Part shown: positions 55,401 to 62,685 of the stretch, piece by piece
Position numbering within the stretch: position 1 is the first letter of the stretch
Layout: each line of letters opens with the position of its first letter
Origin: an uncultured Prevotellaceae bacterium
GTDB lineage: Bacteria > Bacteroidota > Bacteroidia > Bacteroidales > Bacteroidaceae
Direction: 5' to 3'
Assembly: GCA_902774795.1 (NCBI GenBank)
Contig: CACYKA010000011.1
Coordinates: forward strand, 1 to 64,000
DNA: 64,000 bases
Position numbers and translations under genes: made by a program
The notes under the pieces: generated by a model
What the model was told of the DNA's origin: nothing
The model's database searches: none
Seen by the model: the letters and a program-made list of their open reading frames with translations, nothing else

Positions 55401-58011
55401 GCACGGTAGCATCCTTGATGCTAGGGAACTCGCGAATGACAGCCTCCACTTCCTTCAGTTCTATGCGGAAACCGCGAATCTTCACCTGTCCGTCACGACG
55501 GCCCACAAACTGAATATTGCCGTCAGGTAGATAGCGCACTATGTCGCCGGAACGATAAACATTGGAATGTTTTTCATCATCAGAGAATGGATTCTTGATA
55601 TACACCTCTGCCGTCTTATCAGGACGATTCAGATAACCGCGACTTACCTGTGGACCGCTAATCCACAGTTCTCCCGTAGCACCTACGGGCATACGATGAC
55701 CATGTTGATCTACAACATAGAGATGCGTATTGTCAGTTGGTTTGCCGATAGGTATTTCTTTTTGTTTCTTGTCAACGGGATATGTCGTAGTGAAGATAGT
55801 ACACTCCGTTGGTCCATAGGCATTATGGAACCGATAATCCGTTGGCGGAGTGAGCGAAACCAGTTTTTCGCCACCTACGGAGAGATGCTTCAGCGAATGG
55901 TTCTCGATGCTTGTGGCAAACTGATAACCAACCTGAGTTGTCATGAACGAATGCGTGATGTTGTTTTGCTCAAAGTATTCGTTCAGAGTGATAAGGTCCA
56001 AACGTAGTTCCTCTGGAATAATATATACCGAAGCGCCGCAAGTCAGTGCTGGATACATATCCATCATGCAAGCATCGAAACCATAGCTGGCATAAGCAGC
56101 AACCTTGTCGCCAGGTTTGAGGTCATAGTAACGCTGATACCAATGACAGAAGCATACAACGTTTCCGTGCTCCAACTGACAACCCTTAGGCACACCTGTT
56201 GAACCAGAGGTGTAAAGGAGGATGAAAAGCCCGTCGGGCTTTAATTGACAATTGACAATTGACAATTGAGATTTACCTTCCTCTGTAAGATCAGGAAGTT
56301 TCTCAATATCCTTTGTCAAAAGAACCTCACCCTGATATTCATCTACGATGTCTCGCAGTTCCTCGTCTGCTATAAGCAACTTGGCCGAAGCATCCTGCAT
56401 CATGAAGTTCAGGCGCTCCTTCGGATAGCTTGGATCGAGTGGCTGGTAAGCACATCCGGCCTTCAGAACACCCAAAGAAGCAATAGCCATCCACTCGCTA
56501 CGCGGAATTAGGATAGAGACGACAGGCTCCTGAGTTGACAGTTGACAGTTTAACTCTTCACTCTTATCTCTTAACTTTAAACTTTCAACTATATATCCTG
56601 CAATCCTGTCGGATATCTCGTCCACCTCCTTATAAGTGTATTTCTTATCTTTGAAGACAACAGCAATATTATCGGGTGTTGCCTTTGCCTGTTTACAAAA
56701 TATAGAGACGATGGTCTGGGTATTGTCGTAAGTCACATCGTTCTGATTGAAAGTGTCAAGCAACTCAACCTGTGCTTTTGTAGCAATGTTAATATCACGC
56801 AGATATCCCTCACTGAGGAAGCCCTCTACTACAGCTTCATAGCTCTCTAAGAACTGACTTATCATCTGCTCGGAATAGACATCGGTCTTGTACTCTGCAT
56901 TCAAATAACAATTACCATCTATAATTGCAGCATTCACGTATAGCGGAACTTCCAACGTTGTATGGTCTAATTTGATAGCATTTGTCGGACTGCCGCCTAT
57001 CTCAACATTGTCCCATACCGTTCCATGCCAAGCGAAGAATGAATCAACTTGCAACTTCAGATCACTTACCACATCGACATATGAATAGGTTTCATGTTCC
57101 CGACACCCCTTCATCTGTTCCTCCCCCGACTTCAGGAAATTGAGTACCGTAGTATCGTTGGTGAATTTCGCATATACAGGTACTGTCTTTACCAACATGG
57201 CAACAGTACGTGCCAGTTGTTTGTCTGTACGACCGCTATATACTGTATTGAACAGTACCTCTTGGTCGTTGTTGTATTTTGCCAACAGATAGCTATATGC
57301 GCCGGTAAAGAAAGTGCTTTTGAAAACGCCATGTGTCTTGCAGAAGGCATCAATATCCTCAAGCCTAACACTCATTTTTCGCTTAAAAGCGCCTATTTCC
57401 GACTCCGTCCCTTCCAAGTCGGGTATTAGTTGGCTAAAGGTGTCGCTGCAGTCGAAGTTCTGAGCATACCACTGCTTATCTTCCTCGAAGGCTGGTGTTT
57501 GACGCATTTCATACTCCTCACGTACAATGTCTGCTTGTGTCTTTCCCTCTGCTTCCAAAGTCTTACCACTATAGGCAACATCAATGTCGTTGAGTATTAC
57601 CTTCATTGTTGTGCCGTCGCCAATAATATGGTGAATATCAACAAGGAGATAAAGACACTTGCTGTCCTTCAGAAGACGAATGCGGAACAGCCTGTCGTTA
57701 TATATGTCAAATGCTTTCACCATCCCCTTCTTTTCCTCTTCTATATCGGTGATGTGCTCCACCTCCAGAGAGAACGTCTCACTGTCATCGATGCTTTGCA
57801 TTGGTTCGCCTTGTTCGTTCAGTTCAATGCGTGTAAACAACGTAGGATGTGCGGCTACAACAGACTCTATCGCCTCTTTAAGCTTTTCTTCATCCAAACT
57901 GCCATCAAGCGTATATAAATAGGTTATATTGTAGCAGTATTCTCCTAAGTGCTGGACGCACTCTACATATATGCCATACTGTGTTTTTGATAAAGGTGCA
58001 GATGATTTCAT
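52324..58011 (-). CDS. Two-module NRPS, first fragment: C-A-T-C-A (frameshifted end)
   Basis: A 1895-residue nonribosomal peptide synthetase fragment. Order: condensation 1 (residues 1-430; HHIIGDG active site), adenylation 1 (about 440-945; LLYTSGSTGVPKG, NAYGPTEC, GRRDGQVKIRGFRIE), carrier 1 (about 970-1040; YVGLTSIMS with the pantetheine serine), condensation 2 (about 1060-1480; HHLIFDG), adenylation 2 (about 1490 on; LLYTSGSTGVPKG, NGYGPTEC). The frame then breaks at GNIQF and reads 34 unrelated residues to a stop. A starting condensation domain suggests the peptide is N-acylated. The ATG at 58011 was chosen, as homologues start near MKSSAPLSKTQYGIY; the frame extends ten codons further. 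STAS and PP2C genes lie upstream. Confidence 0.9.
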   Translation of the reverse strand: MKSSAPLSKTQYGIYVECVQHLGEYCYNITYLYTLDGSLDEEKLKEAIESVVAAHPTLFTRIELNEQGEPMQSIDDSETFSLEVEHITDIEEEKKGMVKAFDIYNDRLFRIRLLKDSKCLYLLVDIHHIIGDGTTMKVILNDIDVAYSGKTLEAEGKTQADIVREEYEMRQTPAFEEDKQWYAQNFDCSDTFSQLIPDLEGTESEIGAFKRKMSVRLEDIDAFCKTHGVFKSTFFTGAYSYLLAKYNNDQEVLFNTVYSGRTDKQLARTVAMLVKTVPVYAKFTNDTTVLNFLKSGEEQMKGCREHETYSYVDVVSDLKLQVDSFFAWHGTVWDNVEIGGSPTNAIKLDHTTLEVPLYVNAAIIDGNCYLNAEYKTDVYSEQMISQFLESYEAVVEGFLSEGYLRDINIATKAQVELLDTFNQNDVTYDNTQTIVSIFCKQAKATPDNIAVVFKDKKYTYKEVDEISDRIAGYIVESLKLRDKSEELNCQLSTQEPVVSILIPRSEWMAIASLGVLKAGCAYQPLDPSYPKERLNFMMQDASAKLLIADEELRDIVDEYQGEVLLTKDIEKLPDLTEEGKSQLSIVNCQLKPDGLFILLYTSGSTGVPKGCQLEHGNVVCFCHWYQRYYDLKPGDKVAAYASYGFDACMMDMYPALTCGASVYIIPEELRLDLITLNEYFEQNNITHSFMTTQVGYQFATSIENHSLKHLSVGGEKLVSLTPPTDYRFHNAYGPTECTIFTTTYPVDKKQKEIPIGKPTDNTHLYVVDQHGHRMPVGATGELWISGPQVSRGYLNRPDKTAEVYIKNPFSDDEKHSNVYRSGDIVRYLPDGNIQFVGRRDGQVKIRGFRIELKEVEAVIREFPSIKDATVQAFDEEGGGKFIAAYIVSDQEIDIEALNNFILDQKPPYMVPAVTMQIEAIPLNQNQKVNKKALPKPEKKSDGRSQMEESAAPLNVLEQEIHSIIAEIINTEDFGITTILGYVGLTSIMSIKLAIQINKRFGVMLDSKALAKTGSIQSIENEILKVMMSGGGAANKEVDEVKHADMSNIPLSYAQMGVYVDCMKQPTSMVYNIPAAIRFPKGTDVQLFSKSVETIIKAHPQFHVHFDSQGGDIIQIIDTTQPVVIEQSKLDEAEINKYMVEFVKPFNLRQGPLYRMEIVSTEEYVYLLADVHHLIFDGASFNLFLDQLCDLMNGKKIESENFTYADFVAAQKAAENSEEYAEARDFFQERLGKIEGVTEVPADLTNPLEQGVVETLYHPLNFDKIDSFCRQHNISPAHHILAATFYALSRFTNNEQLCITTISNGRSDLRISNTVGMFVNTLALSAFIEEQSVMDFINETSRNFDETLRHESYPFARIASDYDLSAEIMFAYQMGVLEGHEYKGQPVTMELFESDAPKFRIAFYIQNNPEGRPSICLQYDNGRYSQELMQSLAQSISNAANAFMSNPDAKLKSVSLLDDKQTTLLDSFNNTDVPYDSTQTIISLFRKQVESVPDNIAVIYHDVRLTYKEMDEMSDRIAAYLIRKGLKSEDVVSIIIPRSEWMAIASLGVLKAGCAYQPLDPSYPKERLNFMMQDASAKLLIADEELRGVVDEYQGEVLLTKDIEKLPDLTEEGKSQLSIVNCQLKPDRLFILLYTSGSTGVPKGCQLEHGNLVCFCHWYQRYYDLKPGDKVAAYASYGFDACMMDMYPALTTGATVVIVGEDIRLNLPDLNAYFNEEGVTHSFMTTQVGCQFAMNCDNHSLRHLSVGGEKILPLTPPKGYKLHNGYGPTECTIFTTTYQQTEFEQNAPIGKPLDNLQLFIVDKDMNRLPLGAAGEMLVSGPQVSRGYLNLPEKTAETYIQWNGKRCYRTGDVVRYLADGNIQFGSGEDSWFPHRTERGGICDSRVPRHQGCYSSGI
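53144..53170. repeat. Intragenic AATTGACAATTGACAA repeat, module 2 adenylation
   Basis: Three to four copies of AATTGAC, read in frame as S-Q-L-S-I-V-N-C-Q-L just before LLYTSGSTG of adenylation domain 2. Confidence 0.85.
56243..56269. repeat. Intragenic AATTGACAATTGACAA repeat, module 1 adenylation
   Basis: Same repeat and same site as 53144-53170, now in adenylation domain 1. Both flanks are nearly identical between modules. Confidence 0.85.
56533..56590. repeat. Intragenic repeat, module 1 only
   Basis: TTGACAG units followed by TTAACTCTTCACTC/TTAACTTTAAACTTTC units, read in frame (K-S-E-E-L-N-C-Q-L-S-T-Q-E-P) between two beta strands of adenylation domain 1. Adenylation domain 2 lacks it at the same point (K-G-L-K-S-E-D-V-V). 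Confidence 0.8.
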
Positions 58012-58044
58012 AATTTTAGTTATTAGTATATGACTTGTCAATCC

Positions 58045-58347
58045 TTATTCAAACTCGAAAATGCTATCGAATCCAGTTAATTTAAACACGCTCTTGATAT
58101 CGTCGTTTACACCACGAAGCACCACACGGCTGCCTGCCGATTTAGCTCCTTTCAGTATGCTGATAAGGATGCGCAGGCCGCTGGAAGCAATATACTCCAG
58201 ATTGGTGCAATCGATGATAACATCCTTACCGTCACTGGTGTAAAGAGGTTCCATAACTTTTTCCACCTCAGCAGCAGCTGCAGTATCCATTTCTCCTTCT
58301 AACGTAGCAACATACTTGCCTTCAATTTCTTCAAATTTTGCATTCAT
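58045..58347 (-). CDS. STAS-domain anti-sigma factor antagonist (SpoIIAA/RsbV-like)
   Basis: A 100-residue single-domain protein. The phosphorylatable serine lies in LEYIASSGLRILISIL (S-S-G-L-R, near residue 57), the hallmark of partner-switching antagonists. When unphosphorylated it would bind the HATPase domain and free that domain's target. It sits between the PP2C/HATPase sensor and the NRPS, 33 bases before the NRPS start, so it should be cotranscribed with both. Confidence 0.92.
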   Translation of the reverse strand: MNAKFEEIEGKYVATLEGEMDTAAAAEVEKVMEPLYTSDGKDVIIDCTNLEYIASSGLRILISILKGAKSAGSRVVLRGVNDDIKSVFKLTGFDSIFEFE

Positions 58348-58359
58348 AATCTTATATTC

Positions 58360-58404
58360 TTTAAACTTTAACCTTTAAACTCTAAACTTTAAACTCTAAA
58401 CTCT
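58360..58404. repeat. TTTAAACTCTAAACTTTAAACT repeat
   Basis: Copies of TTTAAACTCTAAAC between the STAS and sensor genes; it covers the last codons and stop of the sensor gene. Confidence 0.8.
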
Positions 58405-60585
58405 ATCATATCTCTTCTTCAGCGTAAGCGTATTACGCCCGTTGAGATGCTCGTAATTTACTGAATCCATAATCTCACGAAGCAGGTGAATGCCCAGTCC
58501 TCCAACCTGACGTTCCTCTGCTGAGAGGGAGATATCTACATCTTCTATCAAAGTGGGGTCGAAGGGTACGCCAGAGTCTGTAATAACAACTTTCAGGCAC
58601 TTACCATCTGTCATCATGCAGACTTCTATATCGCCCTCCACGCCGACGGGATAGGCATAGTCTATCACGTTTACCACAGCCTCCTCTACGGCTAACCGAA
58701 TCTTACGGGCCAGCGACGTCTCTATTCCAATCTTCTCGAACAGAGTCTTCTGGAAACTGCTGAGTCTCGACACTTCGCGAACATGATTCTTCATTGTCAG
58801 CGTCTCGCTCTGCATGCTTTCATACTGTTGGGGCGTATAGCGGATGGCAAGCAGCGTCAGGTCGTCACTCTGTTCAGCACCATTCACGAATCGATGTACT
58901 TCCTCTGTCATAGCATCAAGGATATCCTTCGGACCCAATTTCCTTTCGGCACAGTTCTTAAGCACGTCGTCTATGCGATGCAAGCCAAACTGTTTCCGCT
59001 CAGCATTCTTTGCCTCCGTCAGTCCGTCGGTATAGAGGAACAGGGTGCTGTCTGGCGTCAGGAAGATATCCTGCACATTGTATTTCACATCGTCGAAAAG
59101 TCCGATGGGCAGATGCGGATTACACGGAAGCGTCTGCAAGCCTGTATTACCTATAATAATCGGAGCATCGTGACCGGCATCACAATAGCGCAGGTGACCA
59201 GAAGGCAGGTCGAGCACACCGATGAACAAGGTAGAGAACATATTGGTGTCATTACCCTGACAGGCCGACTCGTTGATGTGATGCATAATATAGGCAGGAT
59301 TGTTTTCATGCGCCAGGAAAGCACGAAAGAAAGAGCGTGTTCCTGCCATCAGCATAGCCGCCGGCGTGCCCTTTCCGCTGACGTCGCCGATACAGAAGAA
59401 CAGTTTCTCGTCACGGATTACGTAGTCAAACAAGTCGCCACCCACCTCACGGGCAGGCATCAGCGAACCAAAGACGTCCACGTCGTCTTGCTTCATATGG
59501 CTGTGGGGCAGCATGCGCTGCTGTATCTGGCTGGCAACGCGCAATTCTGAGCTGATGCGTTCTTTCTCGGCATTCACCTGATGCAGACGCTCCAGATTAC
59601 GCTTCGAACGCCATACTATGAAACCCGTCAGCAGCAATCCCGTCATAGCAACCCAAAGGAGATTCCACCTTATACGCCGCATCTTGCCGAAGACATCGTT
59701 CTCGTCAAGTACATTAAACAGAATCCAGTTTGTTTTGCCGCCTACAGGGGTAAAGAACACCAGCTTTTTCCTGCCGTTTTCGTCTTTTATAGCCTCGTAT
59801 CCTTTTTTGTCAGAATCTTTCTTCACATATTCGAGTGCCTTCCTGAACAAAGCATTGTCTTTGCCTGCAAGGAGATTGAAATTTCCCGTAACGAGGAAAC
59901 GCTCATTTGACGGATATATCTTATCCTCATTTATTATCTCCTCAAGCCAGCTGAGCGCGAAGTCGGCCTCTACAACCGCCACTATCTCACCTTTACCGTT
60001 TCGCACCGGCACACAATAGGTCGTTATATGGGTATTGGCACCTACATTGTCCATATAGGGCTCACACCAGTGGCTCTTTCCTGTCTTCATCGGTACAGTG
60101 AAGAACTCAGACTTGGTATAATCATGGCTTGGCGACCCCAACTGCTTCATTTCTATCGTGCCGTCGGGTTTTCTGACTGCATACGGTTCAAACCAGTATC
60201 CGCGATCCGGAAACAGGTTGGGGATGCAGGCAATACAACTGCCGAGAATCATCGGATTATTCTCCGTTATCTGGTATGACGTCCTGAACAGGGAGTCTGG
60301 CTGCAGCAGGTCATCGGTTACTATCCATGACATATTGTTGAGCACCACCTCCACCTCAGCCAACTTGTTACGGATGCTAAGGTACAGGGCGTTATTCTCG
60401 CGCTCCATCACTTGTATTGTCGTGCGCTCTATGATGTCCTGACTGTTATAGTATATTACACCTGTCGTCAGCTCTATCAACAATGCAGCTACGACGATGA
60501 CAATCAGGTTAGAATTCGACTTGATGAGATCCTTCGTCCACGCCCACTTATTGCGTTTTCCGTTATTGTTGTTTAGACCATGCAT
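58396..60585 (-). CDS. Membrane sensor with Cache, PP2C (SpoIIE/RsbU-type) and HATPase (RsbW-type) domains
   Basis: A 729-residue regulator. Membrane helix 1 (LIVIVVAALLIELTTGVIYY, near 28), a periplasmic Cache-like domain (residues about 50-300; GSCIACIPNLFPDRGYWFEP, YCVPVRNGKGEIVAVVEADF), helix 2 (LLWVAMTGLLLTGFIVW, near 308), a PP2C phosphatase (residues about 370-580; REVGGDLFDYVIRDEKLFFC, IGDVSGKGTPAAMLMAG) and a C-terminal HATPase (residues about 615-725; RKIRLAVEEAVVNVIDYAYP, then VGGLGIHLLREIMD). So phosphatase and anti-sigma-type kinase are fused in one sensor. It should control the phosphorylation of the STAS protein downstream. The ligand is unknown. Confidence 0.92.
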   Translation of the reverse strand: MHGLNNNNGKRNKWAWTKDLIKSNSNLIVIVVAALLIELTTGVIYYNSQDIIERTTIQVMERENNALYLSIRNKLAEVEVVLNNMSWIVTDDLLQPDSLFRTSYQITENNPMILGSCIACIPNLFPDRGYWFEPYAVRKPDGTIEMKQLGSPSHDYTKSEFFTVPMKTGKSHWCEPYMDNVGANTHITTYCVPVRNGKGEIVAVVEADFALSWLEEIINEDKIYPSNERFLVTGNFNLLAGKDNALFRKALEYVKKDSDKKGYEAIKDENGRKKLVFFTPVGGKTNWILFNVLDENDVFGKMRRIRWNLLWVAMTGLLLTGFIVWRSKRNLERLHQVNAEKERISSELRVASQIQQRMLPHSHMKQDDVDVFGSLMPAREVGGDLFDYVIRDEKLFFCIGDVSGKGTPAAMLMAGTRSFFRAFLAHENNPAYIMHHINESACQGNDTNMFSTLFIGVLDLPSGHLRYCDAGHDAPIIIGNTGLQTLPCNPHLPIGLFDDVKYNVQDIFLTPDSTLFLYTDGLTEAKNAERKQFGLHRIDDVLKNCAERKLGPKDILDAMTEEVHRFVNGAEQSDDLTLLAIRYTPQQYESMQSETLTMKNHVREVSRLSSFQKTLFEKIGIETSLARKIRLAVEEAVVNVIDYAYPVGVEGDIEVCMMTDGKCLKVVITDSGVPFDPTLIEDVDISLSAEERQVGGLGIHLLREIMDSVNYEHLNGRNTLTLKKRYDRV

Positions 60586-60615
60586 AGATATATTTAACTT
60601 GTAAAGGTTTTAATT

Positions 60616-61884
60616 CTATTTATACCGTTCTCCCCAGAGTTGGAGCATGCGTTGGTAGAGTTTCTCTTCCGACGGGGTGTGCTGGGCGTGCCACAGGCGC
60701 TTGTCTTTCAGACTGTCAGGGAGATACTGCTGCGGGGTAAAGTTACCGGGATAGTCGTGAGGGTATTTATAGCCGTCGGAATAGCCCAGTTCAGACATCA
60801 GTTTTGTAGGAGCGTTGCGAAGATGCAGAGGAACAGGCTGGTTGCCTGTCTCCTTAACGAGCTGCAGGGCATCGTTGATGCCGCAATAGGCTGAGTTGCT
60901 CTTTGGCGATGTTGCGAGATAGACACAGGCCTCTGCAAGGGCTATGCGAGCTTCGGGCCATCCTATCTTCATGACGGTGTCAAAGGCTGCATTGGCAAGC
61001 AGCAGGGCATTGGGATTGGCAAGACCTATATCTTCGGAAGCACTGATGACAAGGCGGCGGGCTATGAACTGGGGGTCTTCCCCACCCTCTATCATGCGTG
61101 CCATCCAGTAGAGGGCTGCATCGGGGTCACTTCCGCGAATGCTCTTAATGAAGGCCGAGATTATGTCGTAATGCATTTCTCCATCCTTGTCGTAGGCCAG
61201 AGGATTCTGCTGTAACCTCCTAGCCACAGCCTCATCAGTAATTGTCACCGTCTGCGATGATTCTGATTCTACCATCAGCTGCAGGATATTCAGCAACTTG
61301 CGGGCATCGCCTCCGGAATATCTCAGCATTGCATCCGTTTCGGCCAAGCGAATATCACGCTGTTTCAGTTCCTCATCGGTGGTAATGGCTCTCTGCAGGA
61401 GCTCCAGCAGGTCGTCCTTGCCAAGACTCTCAAGCACATAGACCTGACAGCGCGACAGAAGGGGTCGTATAACCTCGAACGACGGATTCTCGGTAGTAGC
61501 TCCAATGAGGGTCACTATGCCACGTTCTACGGCTCCCAATAGCGAGTCCTGCTGCGACTTCGAGAAGCGGTGTATCTCGTCGATGAAGAGTATGGGAGAA
61601 GCGGTGGAGAAAAACCTGTTGCTCTTGGCTTTGTCTATAACATCGCGCACTTCCTTAACTCCGCTTGTGACAGCGCTGAGGGTGTAGAACGGCGTGTCGA
61701 GCTTATTGGCTATAATCTGTGCCAGCGTCGTCTTGCCAACACCCGGCGGACCCCACAGAATGAAAGAGGAAATATTCCCAGACTCTATCATCCTGCGAAG
61801 TACAGCACCTTCTCCAACGAGGTGCTTCTGACCTATGTATTCGTCCAAGGTACGCGGACGGAGGCGTTCTGCAAGCGGTTGCAT
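60616..61884 (-). CDS. rarA: Replication-associated recombination protein RarA (MgsA)
   Basis: A 422-residue AAA+ ATPase acting at stalled replication forks. Walker A LWGPPGVGKTTLAQIIANKL (near residue 44), Walker B FIDEIHRFSKSQQDSLLGAV (near 100), sensor 1 LIGATTENPSFEV and the C-terminal tetramerisation part. Length is normal. I chose ATG 61884; a TTG two codons upstream is possible and lies in the repeat. Confidence 0.96.
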   Translation of the reverse strand: MQPLAERLRPRTLDEYIGQKHLVGEGAVLRRMIESGNISSFILWGPPGVGKTTLAQIIANKLDTPFYTLSAVTSGVKEVRDVIDKAKSNRFFSTASPILFIDEIHRFSKSQQDSLLGAVERGIVTLIGATTENPSFEVIRPLLSRCQVYVLESLGKDDLLELLQRAITTDEELKQRDIRLAETDAMLRYSGGDARKLLNILQLMVESESSQTVTITDEAVARRLQQNPLAYDKDGEMHYDIISAFIKSIRGSDPDAALYWMARMIEGGEDPQFIARRLVISASEDIGLANPNALLLANAAFDTVMKIGWPEARIALAEACVYLATSPKSNSAYCGINDALQLVKETGNQPVPLHLRNAPTKLMSELGYSDGYKYPHDYPGNFTPQQYLPDSLKDKRLWHAQHTPSEEKLYQRMLQLWGERYK

Positions 61885-61925
61885 TATCAATTATGAATTA
61901 TGCATTATGAATTATGAATTGAATT
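61884..61925. repeat. AATTATGAATTATGCATTATG repeat
   Basis: Four units of ATTATGAATT/ATTATGCATT between rarA and tcdA. They supply the final residues (N-S-I-H-N-S) and stop codon of tcdA. Confidence 0.8.
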
Positions 61926-62648
61926 TATGACAAGACCAGCGAGGGTGAATCCAAAGATACCTGTGATGTGTGCCAGGCTGCCGTTTATTACAGCCTTATA
62001 ATCACATTGCTCATCAGTGGCGCCGGAATTGGGCAGGGGAAGTTCCTCGCTATATACACAGAGGAAACGGCGCTTGGGAAATGACTTTGCCTGACGCAGA
62101 CGTTTCCGCAGAAGTGCTCCAAAGGGGTCGTTGCGCACTTTCCAAAAATCTGCTACCTTGACGGCAGAAGGATCAATATGGAGTGCCGCTCCCATTGACG
62201 AGAAGAATACCGGATAACGGCCATCGACCTCTGGCAGGGAATTGGCATAGAGTATCAGATGGAGTTTGTCCTTGAGCGAGTCTATGCAGTCTATGATATA
62301 GTCGTACTGCTGCAGATTAAAATCCTCTGAACTGGCAGGGGTATATCTCTGACAGAGAATTGTGATATCTGCTTCAGGATTGATGTCCATAAGGCGCTCA
62401 CGCAGCACCTCCACCTTCAGCTTACCTACAGTGGATGACGTAGCCATCAGTTGGCGGTTGATATTCGTCTCGCTGACAACATCGTCATCAACAAGGGTAA
62501 TATGACTAATCCCCGACCGTACCAGACTCTCTGCACACCACGAGCCCACTCCACCAACACCAAAGATGATGATGCGAACACTCTGAGCACGGCTGAGAAA
62601 GTCCGTACCCAAAAGCAATTCTACTCTGTCGAAGGTCTTAGTGTTCAA
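61905..62648 (-). CDS. tcdA: tRNA threonylcarbamoyladenosine dehydratase
   Basis: A 247-residue E1-like (ThiF/HesA) enzyme that cyclises t6A to ct6A in tRNA. ATP-binding glycine loop IIIFGVGGVGSWCAESLVRS (near residue 26), then ITLVDDDVVSETNINRQLMA (near 50, D-x-D and N-x-N-R-Q) and YIIDCIDSLKDKLHLI (near 135). The only available start before the conserved region is TTG at 62648, in a repeat. The C-terminus is made of repeat DNA. Confidence 0.92.
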   Translation of the reverse strand: MNTKTFDRVELLLGTDFLSRAQSVRIIIFGVGGVGSWCAESLVRSGISHITLVDDDVVSETNINRQLMATSSTVGKLKVEVLRERLMDINPEADITILCQRYTPASSEDFNLQQYDYIIDCIDSLKDKLHLILYANSLPEVDGRYPVFFSSMGAALHIDPSAVKVADFWKVRNDPFGALLRKRLRQAKSFPKRRFLCVYSEELPLPNSGATDEQCDYKAVINGSLAHITGIFGFTLAGLVINSIHNS

Positions 62649-62685
62649 TTTTCAATTATGAATTGTGATTTATGCATTATCAATT
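62646..62685. repeat. TCAATTATGAATTGTGATTTATGC repeat
   Basis: Units of the ATTATGAATT family between tcdA and the next gene. They encode the last residues (I-D-N-A) and stop of that gene and hold the TTG start of tcdA. Confidence 0.75.

Noticed and set aside
58783-59550. 255-codon plus-strand frame opposite the sensor gene
   Set aside because: Antisense to the PP2C and HATPase domains; no match.
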